Origin: Ferruginibacter sp.
GTDB lineage: Bacteria > Bacteroidota > Bacteroidia > Chitinophagales > Chitinophagaceae
Assembly: GCA_030831945.1 (NCBI GenBank)
Contig: JAURKC010000006.1
Coordinates: 1-64,000, forward strand
Direction of reading: 5' to 3'
Length of the DNA stretch: 64,000 nt
Shown: piece after piece, positions 26,858 to 36,595 of the stretch
Layout: each line of letters opens with the position of its first letter
Numbering within the stretch: the first letter of the stretch is position 1
Notes under the pieces: model-generated
Told to the model about the DNA's origin: nothing
Seen by the model: the letters and a program-made list of their open reading frames with translations, nothing else
Database searches by the model: none
Position numbers and translations under genes: made by a program

Positions 26858-26901
26858 CTATTGTTATTTTATTTATGATTAGTGGTTAATTACTACTTTT
26901 T

Positions 26902-28311
26902 TTATAATTTTCCCGCTGCTTTTAAATAATCGATTTTAGCTGAAATAGCGTCATACAATGCGCCATAATAATTATTTTGAGCAACTTTTAATTCTGTTTG
27001 AGCATTATATATTTCTTGATTACTACCTAAACCTTCGGTATATTTCTTTTGAGTAATTCTGAATACATCCTCAGCTAATTGTATGTTTTGTTTTTGTACA
27101 TCCGCTGTAAGGATAGCAGATTTCATTTTTGTTCTTGCCTGAATTACTTCATAATCCATCATTTCTTTCGCCTGCGCTAAACTATTATTTGTTTTATCAA
27201 GAGCAAATTTGGCACCAGCGATTTTTGACCTTCTAGCAAATCCATCAAATATAGGGACGGCAACTTTTAAGCCAATCAATGAGGTAGTAAACCAATCTCC
27301 CTTATCAAAAAAGTTAAACGCATTACGTTGCGCATTTTTTGAATAAGAGCCAAAAGCAGCTACCGTAGGTATTCTACTTAAATTATATCTTTTAACATTA
27401 TACCCATTCATTTTAGAAGCAAGCGTTAATAACTGAATTTCTTTTCTATCCGCATAATTTATACTCTCCTCCATGATATTGGATTTCAATTCGCTTTCTG
27501 TTAAAGAGTCAGTTAACACCAACTCTTCTTTTTGAGGCATATTGATTAAAAACTTCAACCCCGCATTACCAACATACAGTTGGTTGATTACCTTTTCTCT
27601 TTCGGTAGTAAGATTATTAAGTTGTACCACTAATTTGTCAACGTCTAATTTCTCTGCAAATCCATTTTTATAAATTTCTTTTGTGTCATGCAAGAGTTTT
27701 TTGAAACGTTCAATATTAGCTTCTAAACTTGCTAATTGACTTTTACCTACTACCAACTGATAGTAAACCTTATAAATATTTGCTTTAATCTGCTCGGCAG
27801 TTACTTCTGAATATTTTTTGGATAGTTCCATTGCTGCACTTCTAGCTTGGAGGCCAACAAATACTTGTCCGTCAAATAATAGTTGTGAAAAATCAAGCCC
27901 TGCACTAGATGTCCAAGGGGTTCCAAACTGAAGCGGGAGATTTCCAAAGTTTCCTCCATTAGGCATAGTGATCGTATTACCAGTTCCATTTTTTACCCCT
28001 TCTTTTTGTAATACATTGTAGGTTGCGGGAGCAATAAAATTAGGAATGGATTGTACGGGCACATTAAAATAATGAATCGTATTAACCGATCCATTGATTT
28101 GTGGAAATGCAGCCGCGGTAATTTCACGGTTGGTTTGTTCTTGTATCTTAATGTCGATCAAAGCATTTTTTACCTGAACAGCATTTTTTACTCCATAATC
28201 AACCGCCTGCTTTACAGAAAATTCATTCTTGTTTTGGGCTATTGAAGATTGCATTGCACTAAGCAAAACAACACTAGACAGTATTGCTTTTCCTAATCTA
28301 TTTTTTCTCAT
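26902..28311 (-). CDS. TolC family outer-membrane efflux protein
   Basis: Outer-membrane channel of the tripartite pump, 469 residues, with a signal peptide ending near SIAQ (residues 1-25). Two OEP repeats are seen, with heptad-rich alpha-helical segments such as EQIKANIYKVYYQLVVGKSQLASLEANI and a matching C-terminal pair ending NNYYGALYDAISAKIDYLKAAGKL. The ATG at 28311 overlaps the end of the tetR gene by 14 bases, suggesting translational coupling. Confidence 0.93.
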   Translation of the reverse strand: MRKNRLGKAILSSVVLLSAMQSSIAQNKNEFSVKQAVDYGVKNAVQVKNALIDIKIQEQTNREITAAAFPQINGSVNTIHYFNVPVQSIPNFIAPATYNVLQKEGVKNGTGNTITMPNGGNFGNLPLQFGTPWTSSAGLDFSQLLFDGQVFVGLQARSAAMELSKKYSEVTAEQIKANIYKVYYQLVVGKSQLASLEANIERFKKLLHDTKEIYKNGFAEKLDVDKLVVQLNNLTTEREKVINQLYVGNAGLKFLINMPQKEELVLTDSLTESELKSNIMEESINYADRKEIQLLTLASKMNGYNVKRYNLSRIPTVAAFGSYSKNAQRNAFNFFDKGDWFTTSLIGLKVAVPIFDGFARRSKIAGAKFALDKTNNSLAQAKEMMDYEVIQARTKMKSAILTADVQKQNIQLAEDVFRITQKKYTEGLGSNQEIYNAQTELKVAQNNYYGALYDAISAKIDYLKAAGKL

Positions 28312-28939
28312 GATTAGTTGTTTTATTTCTCTCTTGTAAATATTGATTGATCATGCTATACCCTTTGGTTGAAGCAAGTCCAAATAGAAAATGAATAATA
28401 AACTCTTGCTCTATTTGCGCAAGATTCTTTTTTAATTTATTTTGAAATTCAGGATTAAAGGGAAGCATAATACTTTCCAATCGATACCTAGCTAAAATAT
28501 CTAAATCGATATCTTCTCTATAATAGCCTTCTTGAATCCCTCTCTCCATATTTTCTCGGATGATAGAATAGACATATCCATCTTTGTACTGCTGGAATTT
28601 ATCAAATGCCTTGGGATGATATTTGTGCATATCATAAATCAAGGAAGGGTTCATGGTGCCAAATAAAGAGACTATCCTATCAAGGGCTAAGAAAATTTCA
28701 TGGACTGCATTGGAAGAGGAATTCCTGTCTTGGTCACAAAGACTTTGGTTACGAGCCAACTCATCACTGATGACAGCTAGTACCAACTCGTCCTTATCTG
28801 AGAAATACTGATAAATAGTCTTTTTACTCATACCCAAACTGCCCGCAATATCATCCATGCTAACGCTGCGCAAGCCATATTGCATAAAAAAGCTGTTTGC
28901 CTTTTCTAAAATCCTTTCTGCGGTGGGTGATTCAGTCAT
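28298..28939 (-). CDS. TetR/AcrR family transcriptional regulator
   Basis: Repressor, 213 residues from the ATG at 28939 (MTESPTAERILEKANSFF); the longer frame to 28978 overlaps the promoter. The N-terminal helix-turn-helix is GLRSVSMDDIAGSLGMSKKTIYQYFSDKDELV. The rest is the ligand/dimer domain, without motifs that identify a ligand. It is first in the tetR-tolC-adaptor-RND operon and probably represses it in response to pump substrates. Confidence 0.93.
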   Translation of the reverse strand: MTESPTAERILEKANSFFMQYGLRSVSMDDIAGSLGMSKKTIYQYFSDKDELVLAVISDELARNQSLCDQDRNSSSNAVHEIFLALDRIVSLFGTMNPSLIYDMHKYHPKAFDKFQQYKDGYVYSIIRENMERGIQEGYYREDIDLDILARYRLESIMLPFNPEFQNKLKKNLAQIEQEFIIHFLFGLASTKGYSMINQYLQERNKTTNHEKK

Positions 28940-28948
28940 AATAAGGTG

Positions 28949-28979
28949 CAAAACTACGGAAACTATTAATGTAACCAAA
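28949..28979 (-). promoter_or_regulatory. Consensus promoter of the tetR-efflux operon
   Basis: On the minus strand TTTG (28979-28976), a 19-base spacer and TAGTTTTG (28956-28949) match the Bacteroidota -33/-7 consensus fully. Predicted transcription start is only a few bases before the ATG at 28939. GTAACC beside the -33 box recurs as GTTAACC at 29006-29012 and, inverted, GGTTAAC at 29039-29045, possible TetR half-sites. Confidence 0.65.
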
Positions 28980-29041
28980 GTTTCTATTGCAAATATTTAC
29001 AATTTGTTAACCTTTTGAACATGCTTAGCTATCCAAACGGT

Positions 29042-29049
29042 TAACTTTG
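29042..29049 (+). promoter_or_regulatory. Candidate -7 box for the DUF502 gene
   Basis: TAACTTTG matches TANNTTTG, with TTTG at 29014-29017 as a -33 element, though the spacer is long (24). It overlaps the GGTTAAC word at 29039-29045 and would leave a leader of about 100 bases. Confidence 0.35.
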
Positions 29050-29155
29050 CCGTATAATTTATATTTTACTAAAAGGAGTCTAGACCTAAATTGCAGTTCA
29101 TTTATATGCAAGGCTGGCAAATTTCAAAAGATAAAGAACCTCTAAATAGCTACTC

Positions 29156-29827
29156 ATGAAAAAATCTTCTGGATACAAAAGATTAATCCAGTTCTTTTTA
29201 CAAGGACTTTTAATATTGGCCCCCATTGCCATTACTTTTTGGACAATTAGCAGCCTTTTTAATTTTATAGATGGCATTTTACCCAATCTTTTGAATATAG
29301 CCATGCCGCAATTAATGACTGATACCCAGGGAAATATGCAGCATATCACCGGACTTGGCTTTGTAGTCGTGATCTTACTAGTAATTGCTGTGGGATATGT
29401 TTCCTCTAACTATATAGGAGGCAAAATTGTAGATGCATTTGACAAATTGCTAGAAAAAACACCCGGCATTAAATTTATCTACTCTACCCTCAAAGACTTT
29501 TTTGATGCCTTTGCAGGTGAAAAAAAGAAATTTACACAGAATGTATTGGCCAATGTAGATGATAATGATGTGTGGCGGGTTGGATTTATTACGCAAGACA
29601 ATATGGAAAAATTTGGTTTCACCGATTATGTGGCCGTCTACATTCCAATGGCCTATTCAGTTGCAGGAAATGTATACATCATACCTAAAGAAAGAATAAA
29701 ACCAATTACCAATATCAGCGCTGCCCAAACGATGAAGTTTGCTGTCAGCGGTGGCGTAACCGATGTAGTAGATCATACCCCTTTTGCTCAAGCCCATCAA
29801 GAAATTGAAACAACGCCAACGTCTTAA
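29156..29827 (+). CDS. DUF502 family membrane protein
   Basis: Inner-membrane protein of 223 residues with two transmembrane helices (LIQFFLQGLLILAPIAITFWTI and ITGLGFVVVILLVIAVGYVSSNYIGG). The family stretch TPGIKFIYSTLKDFFDAFAGEKKKF follows, then a soluble domain with TDYVAVYIPMAYSVAGNVYIIP. DUF502 proteins are conserved from Bacteroidota to plants, and a bacterial function is not established. It is divergent from the efflux operon and separated by about 215 bases. Confidence 0.92.
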   Translation: MKKSSGYKRLIQFFLQGLLILAPIAITFWTISSLFNFIDGILPNLLNIAMPQLMTDTQGNMQHITGLGFVVVILLVIAVGYVSSNYIGGKIVDAFDKLLEKTPGIKFIYSTLKDFFDAFAGEKKKFTQNVLANVDDNDVWRVGFITQDNMEKFGFTDYVAVYIPMAYSVAGNVYIIPKERIKPITNISAAQTMKFAVSGGVTDVVDHTPFAQAHQEIETTPTS

Positions 29828-29962
29828 TAACGCTGTACAATTTTTAAAATTATACTCCTTTTACTTGCAGACTGCCTTTAGCATTATTAATTTAAAGGTC
29901 TGTTAGAAAAGAAGTATTGCCTTAGGCTGCTCTTCATTTGCTAACAGAAAAAATTGTTTGCA

Positions 29963-30931
29963 ATGAAGTATTTATTTTTATTTTTCAGCTGCTGTCTTTC
30001 CACCTCAACTGCTTATTGTTGGGGGTTTTTCGCGCACCAAAAAATCAACTATCTGGCTGTTTTTTTATTGCCTCCAGAGATGATGGTATTGTATAAACCC
30101 AATATTGAATTTCTTTCAGCGCATGCGATAGATCCTGACAAAAGAAGATATGCCATAATAGAAGAGGGCCCACGTCACTATATCGATATTGATCAATATG
30201 GGCAATACCCTTATCCCAATCTTCCTCATGCTTGGGATGAAGCAGTTGAAAAATTTAGTGAAGATTCGTTAAAAAGATATGGTATAGTTCCCTGGCATAT
30301 TCAAACGATGCTGCGCAGACTTACCAATGCATTCAAAGAAAAAGATTTTGGTAAAATCATGAAAAATAGTGCAGAAATAGGGCATTACGTTGCAGATGCC
30401 CATGTGCCCTTACATGCTAACAGTAATCACAATGGTCAGCACAGCAATCAAAAAGGTATTCATGGATTTTGGGAAAGCCGAGTACCTGAATTACTTGCAG
30501 AAAAAGAATTTAATTTTTTTATTGGCAAAGCAACTTACATCAAAAATGTAGGAGACTATGTATGGTCAAGGGTTTTGGAAAGTGCCCAAGCAGCCGATAC
30601 TGTATTGGCCTTTGAACGTGAATTGACTCGATCATTTCCTAGCAATCAAAAATTTAGTTTCGAAAATCGCAATGGTTTATTGATCCGACAATATTCAACC
30701 GATTTCACCATTGCCTATAATAAAATGCTAAAAGGAATGATTGAAAGAAGAATGCGCTTATCTATTTTTTCTATTGCATCACTTTGGTATACCGCTTGGA
30801 TCAATGCAGGGCAGCCAGACTTAAAGAGTCTAACTAAAAAAACTTTTACCGAAATGGAAACTAAAGAATTTGAAATATTAAATGAAAATTGGAAAATAGG
30901 CACCAAAATGATCGGAAAACAAGAAGAATAG
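29963..30931 (+). CDS. Secreted zinc-dependent phospholipase C-like protein
   Basis: 322 residues from the ATG at 29963; the longer frame begins with TTG at 29954. A signal peptide (MKYLFLFFSCCLSTSTAYC) would leave Trp20 near the mature N-terminus, followed by GFFAHQKIN. That is reminiscent of zinc phospholipase C and S1/P1 nucleases, which use an N-terminal Trp as a zinc ligand. The metal-ligand-like IGHYVADAHVPLHANSNHNGQ region (HxxxDxH) is present, as is HYIDIDQYG. The substrate could be phospholipid or nucleic acid. It is probably periplasmic or secreted. Confidence 0.8.
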   Translation: MKYLFLFFSCCLSTSTAYCWGFFAHQKINYLAVFLLPPEMMVLYKPNIEFLSAHAIDPDKRRYAIIEEGPRHYIDIDQYGQYPYPNLPHAWDEAVEKFSEDSLKRYGIVPWHIQTMLRRLTNAFKEKDFGKIMKNSAEIGHYVADAHVPLHANSNHNGQHSNQKGIHGFWESRVPELLAEKEFNFFIGKATYIKNVGDYVWSRVLESAQAADTVLAFERELTRSFPSNQKFSFENRNGLLIRQYSTDFTIAYNKMLKGMIERRMRLSIFSIASLWYTAWINAGQPDLKSLTKKTFTEMETKEFEILNENWKIGTKMIGKQEE

Positions 30932-31058
30932 CACTCAACACATTAAAAAAATAAAAATGCTCAGTTAATTATCAAATCTCAAAATGGCCAAATTACCTAT
31001 AAGAGCTTACTATTCTGAATTTTAATTCATTAAATTCATAAAAAGTTTTCTGATTTCC

Positions 31059-31090
31059 TTTAAAACTTACCTATCAAATGGGTACTTTTG
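31059..31090 (+). promoter_or_regulatory. Candidate serC promoter
   Basis: TTTA (31059-31062), a 20-base spacer and TACTTTTG (31083-31090, exact TANNTTTG) lie upstream of the GTG start at 31131. Confidence 0.5.
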
Positions 31091-31130
31091 CACTCTGAAA
31101 AAAATACATTTCAATTAACAATAGAAATCT

Positions 31131-32198
31131 GTGGTACATAATTTCAATGCCGGCCCTTCTATTTTACCTAAAGAAGTTTTTCAACAAGCCGCTGAGGCCG
31201 TATTGAATTACAATGATAGTGGCTTGTCGATTTTGGAATTAGGTCACCGCACTGCGAGTTTTGAAGCAGTGATGAGTGAAGCAAGGGCCTTAGTCAAAGA
31301 GCTCATGCAATTAGACGACCAGCATGAAGTATTGTTTTTGCATGGAGGCGCCTCCACTCAATTCATGCAAGTTCCAATGAATTTATTAGATGATAAAGAA
31401 ACCGCCGCTTATGCAGATACAGGTGTATGGGGAACAAAAGCGATTAAGGAAGCAAAGCTTTTCGGAAAAGTTGAAGTAGTCTGTACAGGTAAAGAAAGCA
31501 ATTACACCGTTATTCCAAAAGATTTTGCAGTACCTAATGATGCAACTTATTTTCATATTACTACCAACAATACTATTTACGGAAGTCAGTGGCAAAAGAT
31601 TCCTTATACCAGTATTCCATTAGTAGCCGATATGAGTAGTGATATATTTAGCAGGGTGATTGATTTCAATCGCTTCGACTTAATATATGCAGGTGCACAA
31701 AAAAACATGGGGCCTGCAGGAGTCAACTTGGTTGTAGTAAAAAAATCAATCTTAGGAAAGATTAGGCGTACTATTCCAACTATAATGGATTACCGCAATC
31801 ATATTAATGAAGGTAGTATGCTGAATACCCCACCCGTTTTTTCAGTGTTTGTTTGTATGCTTACCCTTCGTTGGCTAAAGGCTCAAGGAGGTGTGGCAGC
31901 AATAGAAAAACTAAATGAGGCAAAGGCAAACTTACTCTATAATGAAATTGACGCAAATCCGTTTTTCCGCGGTACCGTTGACAAAGCAGATAGAAGCAAA
32001 ATGAATCTTTGTTTTGTTATGAATGACCCAACACTGGAAAAATCATTTCTCAGTTTAACAAAAGAAAAAAATATAATAGGTATAGAAGGGCATCGATTAG
32101 TAGGTGGTTTTCGAGCATCTTTATACAATGCACTCCCCATTAGTAGTGTTACCGTTTTAGTGAATGCAATGAAAGAATTTGCTGCAGCCCACGCATAA
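31131..32198 (+). CDS. serC: Phosphoserine aminotransferase
   Basis: PLP enzyme of serine biosynthesis converting 3-phosphohydroxypyruvate to phosphoserine; 355 residues. It starts with GTG; an in-frame TAG lies 9 bases upstream and the start matches the family (VHNFNAGPSILP). PLP-binding K191 is in YAGAQKNMGPAGV. Other hallmarks are FLHGGASTQFMQVPMNLL, TNNTIYGSQW and the C-terminal EGHRLVGGFRASLYNALP. It is followed after 35 bases by a DUF1015 gene, a common pairing. Confidence 0.97.
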   Translation: MVHNFNAGPSILPKEVFQQAAEAVLNYNDSGLSILELGHRTASFEAVMSEARALVKELMQLDDQHEVLFLHGGASTQFMQVPMNLLDDKETAAYADTGVWGTKAIKEAKLFGKVEVVCTGKESNYTVIPKDFAVPNDATYFHITTNNTIYGSQWQKIPYTSIPLVADMSSDIFSRVIDFNRFDLIYAGAQKNMGPAGVNLVVVKKSILGKIRRTIPTIMDYRNHINEGSMLNTPPVFSVFVCMLTLRWLKAQGGVAAIEKLNEAKANLLYNEIDANPFFRGTVDKADRSKMNLCFVMNDPTLEKSFLSLTKEKNIIGIEGHRLVGGFRASLYNALPISSVTVLVNAMKEFAAAHA

Positions 32199-32233
32199 AA
32201 ATTACAATACATTTTAGATTAGTTAATATTTCC

Positions 32234-33466
32234 ATGATGATCACGATTCAACCTTTTAGAGCGCTAAGACCAGAGGCACAACATGCAAAACAAGTAGCCT
32301 CCCGACCTTATGATGTACTCAATAGTAAGGAAGCAAAAATAGAAGCTCAAGGTAACCCCAGCAGTTTTTTACACATCACCAAAAGTGAAATTGATTTACC
32401 AGAAGAAGTTGATATTCATTCACAGCAGGTTTATGATACAGCAAAAAATAATTTAGACGCTTTCATCAGCAGAAATATTTTATTTCGTGAAAGCAAACCT
32501 TGCTATTACATCTACCAATTAATAATGAATGGTAGAAGTCAGACGGGCTTAGTTTGTGGCAGTAGTGTAGATGATTATGAAAATGATCTTATCAAAAAGC
32601 ACGAGTTCACGAGACCTGAAAAAGAAAAAGATAGAATCAACCATATTGCTACCACGGGTGCACAAACGGGCAATGTATTTTTAGCCTACCGAAATGTAGC
32701 TGAGATAGACCAAGTAATTAGTAAATGGCAAGAAGAAAAAAATCCTGTCTATGATTTGTTAGCAGAAGATGGTATTCAACATAGCATATGGATTATCAAT
32801 GATTCAAAAACCATCGATCTAATCACTGAATTATTTAAAACTAAAGTACCATTCACCTACATAGCAGATGGGCATCACCGAGCAGCGTCTGCAGCAAAAG
32901 TTAGAAAGGCTTTAGGTAATGAGGCAACAGAAGGAGCTAATATTTTCTTAACTACTTTATTTCCTTCCAATCAATTACATATCATGGATTACAACCGGGT
33001 GGTAAAAGATTTAAATGGGCTAGAGAATGCAGCATTTATTGAAAAACTTTCTGATCAATTTATAGTTGAAAAAGCTGAGAAAGCTTTTTCGCCGAGCAAT
33101 CTGCACCAGTTCGGATTATACATTGGCAAACAATGGTATAGCCTTACTGCTAAAGAAAATACTTATACCAATGATCCAATTGGAATTCTAGATGTAACTA
33201 TTTTACAAAATAATTTATTAGATCCCATTCTAGGTATAAAAGACCAACGTACAGATCAGCGAATAGATTTTGTTGGAGGTATACGTGGATTGGAAGAGCT
33301 TGAAAAAAGAGTAGACAGCGGTGAAATGGCTGTTGCTATTAGCCTTCATCCTGTTAGCATTCAGCAATTATTTGATATTGCAGACAGTGGAAATGTAATG
33401 CCGCCTAAAAGTACCTGGTTTGAGCCCAAGTTAAGAGACGGTCTGCTTACGCACCTGATTAACTAG
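32234..33466 (+). CDS. DUF1015 family protein
   Basis: Cytoplasmic protein of 410 residues with the DUF1015 hallmarks IQPFRALRPE at the start, ASRPYDVLN, and YIADGHHRAASAAKV in the middle. The family is frequently encoded beside serA/serC and has been suggested to act on serine-related metabolites, but the reaction is not established. It follows serC by 35 bases and is surely co-transcribed with it. There is no signal peptide or membrane segment. Confidence 0.9.
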   Translation: MMITIQPFRALRPEAQHAKQVASRPYDVLNSKEAKIEAQGNPSSFLHITKSEIDLPEEVDIHSQQVYDTAKNNLDAFISRNILFRESKPCYYIYQLIMNGRSQTGLVCGSSVDDYENDLIKKHEFTRPEKEKDRINHIATTGAQTGNVFLAYRNVAEIDQVISKWQEEKNPVYDLLAEDGIQHSIWIINDSKTIDLITELFKTKVPFTYIADGHHRAASAAKVRKALGNEATEGANIFLTTLFPSNQLHIMDYNRVVKDLNGLENAAFIEKLSDQFIVEKAEKAFSPSNLHQFGLYIGKQWYSLTAKENTYTNDPIGILDVTILQNNLLDPILGIKDQRTDQRIDFVGGIRGLEELEKRVDSGEMAVAISLHPVSIQQLFDIADSGNVMPPKSTWFEPKLRDGLLTHLIN

Positions 33467-33615
33467 TTTACCAAAATCAGTACTGTTACCCGTTATGCAA
33501 TTTTCATTTTCAATCGAAATGGTGAATAACTATATCGATGAAATCTACATCTTTTGATAGTCGAATCAAAAGTAACAATGAATATTTTATCCTTTAATCA
33601 GATATCAGTACTTTT

Positions 33616-34638
33616 ATGGGGATGAAATTAATTCCAATTACTCCTTTTTTTGCGAGTCTTTTTTTTATGGTTCAATTTAGCCATGCTCAGTCTGCAACAG
33701 AATTGCAAGAGAGAGCTAGGTCCTTTATGCAAAAAAGTGATTTTAACAATGCTTCCCTATTACTTCAGCGCGCCTCCATTGCCGACCCTAATAATATTGA
33801 AATAACAAAAGATCTTGCCTTGTCCTTTTATTTTCAAAAAGAATATAAAAAAGGGCTTGAGGTGATTAAAACGATTATTGATAAAGACGAGTCCGATGAT
33901 CAATGTTTTCAGATAGCAGGAAATTTTTACAAACAATTAGATCAGGCAAAAGAATGCGAAAAACTATTTAAAAAAGGGATTAAAAAATTTCCTAAAAGCG
34001 GGGCGCTTTACAATGAATTAGGTGATTTATTATGGGCACAAAAAAATAACGAAGCCATTCGCCAGTGGGAGAAAGGAATTGAGAATGATCCTAGTTATTC
34101 TAAAAATTATTACAACGCTTGCAAATATTATCAGCTTACTGCAGATTATGTATGGAGTATTTTATACGGAGAAGTGTTTGTTAATATGGAACCTTTAAGC
34201 AAAGGATCTCCTGAGATAAAGTCAATCCTATTGGAGAGTTATAAAAAATTATTTACCGAAGAGGAAGTAAAAAAAGAAAACGCTGAGACCAATAAATTTA
34301 CTACTGCTTTTCTTAAAACCATTAATAAACAAAATCTTGCTTCCTCTATAGAATTTAATGCCGAAACACTTACCATGATTAGAACCAGGTTTGTTCTTGA
34401 CTGGTCAAATGAATATACTAGCAAATACCCCCACCGCGTTTTTGATTTCCAACGTCAACTCATTCAAGAAGGAATGTTTGAGGCCTATAATCAATGGCTA
34501 TTTGGTATTGTGCAAAATTTAACTGCCTATCAAAATTGGATCTCCAATCATGCAGAGGAATACAAGGAATTTGCTAATTTTCAATCCGGCAGAGTCTTTA
34601 AAGTTCCATTTGGTCAGTACTACCACTTGTCCAACTAA
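33616..34638 (+). CDS. Secreted tetratricopeptide repeat protein
   Basis: Predicted periplasmic protein of 340 residues (338 if the ATG at 33622 is used). A signal peptide ends at FSHAQ (residue 25). At least four TPR-like helix pairs follow (FNNASLLLQRASIADPNN, YKKGLEVIKTIIDKDES, AKECEKLFKKGIKKFPKS, NEAIRQWEKGIENDPS). The C-terminal third has no recognised domain. The TPR part suggests a scaffold for a periplasmic or outer-membrane complex; the partner is unknown. Confidence 0.82.
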   Translation: MGMKLIPITPFFASLFFMVQFSHAQSATELQERARSFMQKSDFNNASLLLQRASIADPNNIEITKDLALSFYFQKEYKKGLEVIKTIIDKDESDDQCFQIAGNFYKQLDQAKECEKLFKKGIKKFPKSGALYNELGDLLWAQKNNEAIRQWEKGIENDPSYSKNYYNACKYYQLTADYVWSILYGEVFVNMEPLSKGSPEIKSILLESYKKLFTEEEVKKENAETNKFTTAFLKTINKQNLASSIEFNAETLTMIRTRFVLDWSNEYTSKYPHRVFDFQRQLIQEGMFEAYNQWLFGIVQNLTAYQNWISNHAEEYKEFANFQSGRVFKVPFGQYYHLSN

Positions 34639-34788
34639 GGATTCTACAAAATCAGCCCTGCATTTTTAATTTTATTTCCTAGCTTGTCTCAGAGAAAGCT
34701 TTTTTATTTAACTTAGTAATAGCTTAGCGAATTGAGGCAAACTTATTTGCTGGCCTAAATTGATTTTATAATTTTTGAATGCTTGTAT

Positions 34789-36576
34789 ATGAACGAAAAA
34801 TCCAGATTATTTGATTTCTTGAAAAACCAATTGGAGCATTTTCCAAAACCCGACATGATTGCAGGTAAAGAAAATGGCCAATGGAAATTATACAGTACTG
34901 CTGAAGTAACCTCTATGGTGAACAACTTAAGTATCGCCCTGATTCAGCTAGGCATTAGCGGTAAGGATATGACTGTTGAAAACCAAGACAAGATTGCGAT
35001 CATCAGTAAAAACAGATCAGAGTGGTTAATGCTTGATATGGCTTGTCAACAAATAGGTGCTGTGCTTTGTCCAATCTATCCAACCACCAGTATAAATGAA
35101 CTAGAATTTATTTTCAATGATGCTGGAGTAAAACTTGCCTTTGTCAGTGGCCAAGAAATTATGGACAAAGTAACTGCCGTAAGAGACAAAGTTTCTTCCC
35201 TAATGAATGTCTACAGCTTTGATGAATTACCTGGTGTAGATTTTTGGAAAACAATTTTGCCTACTCCCAATGAAGCTGATCAAGCGCAATTAGAAAAAAT
35301 AAAGTCAAGTATATTAGCTGAACATTGCGCTACTATTATCTATACCTCTGGAACTACCGGTACACCTAAGGGCGTAATGCTTAGCCATCGCAATATTGTT
35401 TCTAATATATTGAACGCCGTAAAAAGTTTTCCTCTAGAACAAAATAAGTATTCAAGATCGCTTAGCTTTTTACCCTTGAATCATATTTTTGAAAGGGTGG
35501 CTTCTTATATGTACATGTGTGCAGGTATTTCTATTTATTACGCAGAAAGTTTAGAAACCATTCCTGAAAACTTAAGAGAAATAAGGCCGGATGTATTTTG
35601 TACCGTTCCAAGATTGCTTGAAAAAGTGTATGAAAAAATTATGAGCAAGGGTGCCGAACTGACTGGCATTAAGCGTAAATTATTTTACTGGGCAGTTGCC
35701 TTAGGCGATCAATATGATGTGTCTAAAAAAAGAGGAATTTTTTATCATCTTCAACTTGCCATCGCCAATAAATTAATTTTTAATAAGTGGAGAGCTGCAT
35801 TAGGCGATAGAATAAAAATTATCATTACAGGAGGTGCGGCATGCCAAATCCGTTTGATAAGAATTTTTACAGCTGCTAAAATTCCTATTTATGAAGGGTA
35901 TGGTCCAACTGAAAACAGTCCTGTAATAAGCATCAACTCCCAATTTAAAGGAGGCACAAAGTTTGGTTCTGTTGGACTCATACTTCAAGGTCAAGAAGTA
36001 AAACTAGAAGCAGACGGAGAAATTTGTGTAAAAGGTCCAAGTGTGATGATGGGATACTATAAACGTCCAGACTTAACAGCTGAAACCATTATTGATGGCT
36101 GGTTGCATACAGGTGATATAGGCATATTTGAAGAAGGAAAATTTTTAAAAATCACGGATCGAAAAAAAGAACTTTTCAAAACAAGTGGTGGTAAATATGT
36201 AGCGCCACAGCCCATTGAAAATAGAATGAAGGAGTCGCCTTTTATTGAGCAAATGATGATTGTGGGTTCAGATCAAAAATTTGTGGGTGCACTCATTGTT
36301 CCTTCCTTAGCCAATTTAAAAGAATGGATGAAACAAAAATCTATTCCCTTCACTACCAATGAAGATGCTATTAATCACCCAAAGGTGTTAGCACTTTACA
36401 CAGAACTAATAGAAAGTTTTAATGAATCTTTCAATCATGTAGAGCAGGTGAAAAGATTTGAACTGCTACCGCATGAATGGACAATTGATAGTGGTGAACT
36501 AACGCCCACGTTAAAGCTTAAACGAAAAATAATAATGGAAAAATATGCCGCAGTCATCGCTCGAATCTATAGCTAA
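34789..36576 (+). CDS. fadD: Long-chain fatty acid-CoA ligase
   Basis: AMP-forming ligase of 595 residues activating fatty acids to acyl-CoA; cytoplasmic or peripheral. The ATG at 34789 is chosen over the TTG at 34783. The adenylation P-loop is TIIYTSGTTGTPKGVMLSH, the A5 motif YEGYGPTENSPV, and A8 GWLHTGDIGIFEEGKFLKI with DRKKELFKTSGGKYV. The long form with a SLSFLPLNHIFERVAS stretch is typical of bacterial long-chain ligases. It seems monocistronic. Confidence 0.93.
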   Translation: MNEKSRLFDFLKNQLEHFPKPDMIAGKENGQWKLYSTAEVTSMVNNLSIALIQLGISGKDMTVENQDKIAIISKNRSEWLMLDMACQQIGAVLCPIYPTTSINELEFIFNDAGVKLAFVSGQEIMDKVTAVRDKVSSLMNVYSFDELPGVDFWKTILPTPNEADQAQLEKIKSSILAEHCATIIYTSGTTGTPKGVMLSHRNIVSNILNAVKSFPLEQNKYSRSLSFLPLNHIFERVASYMYMCAGISIYYAESLETIPENLREIRPDVFCTVPRLLEKVYEKIMSKGAELTGIKRKLFYWAVALGDQYDVSKKRGIFYHLQLAIANKLIFNKWRAALGDRIKIIITGGAACQIRLIRIFTAAKIPIYEGYGPTENSPVISINSQFKGGTKFGSVGLILQGQEVKLEADGEICVKGPSVMMGYYKRPDLTAETIIDGWLHTGDIGIFEEGKFLKITDRKKELFKTSGGKYVAPQPIENRMKESPFIEQMMIVGSDQKFVGALIVPSLANLKEWMKQKSIPFTTNEDAINHPKVLALYTELIESFNESFNHVEQVKRFELLPHEWTIDSGELTPTLKLKRKIIMEKYAAVIARIYS

Positions 36577-36595
36577 CACTTAGATTGGCTTTTGA

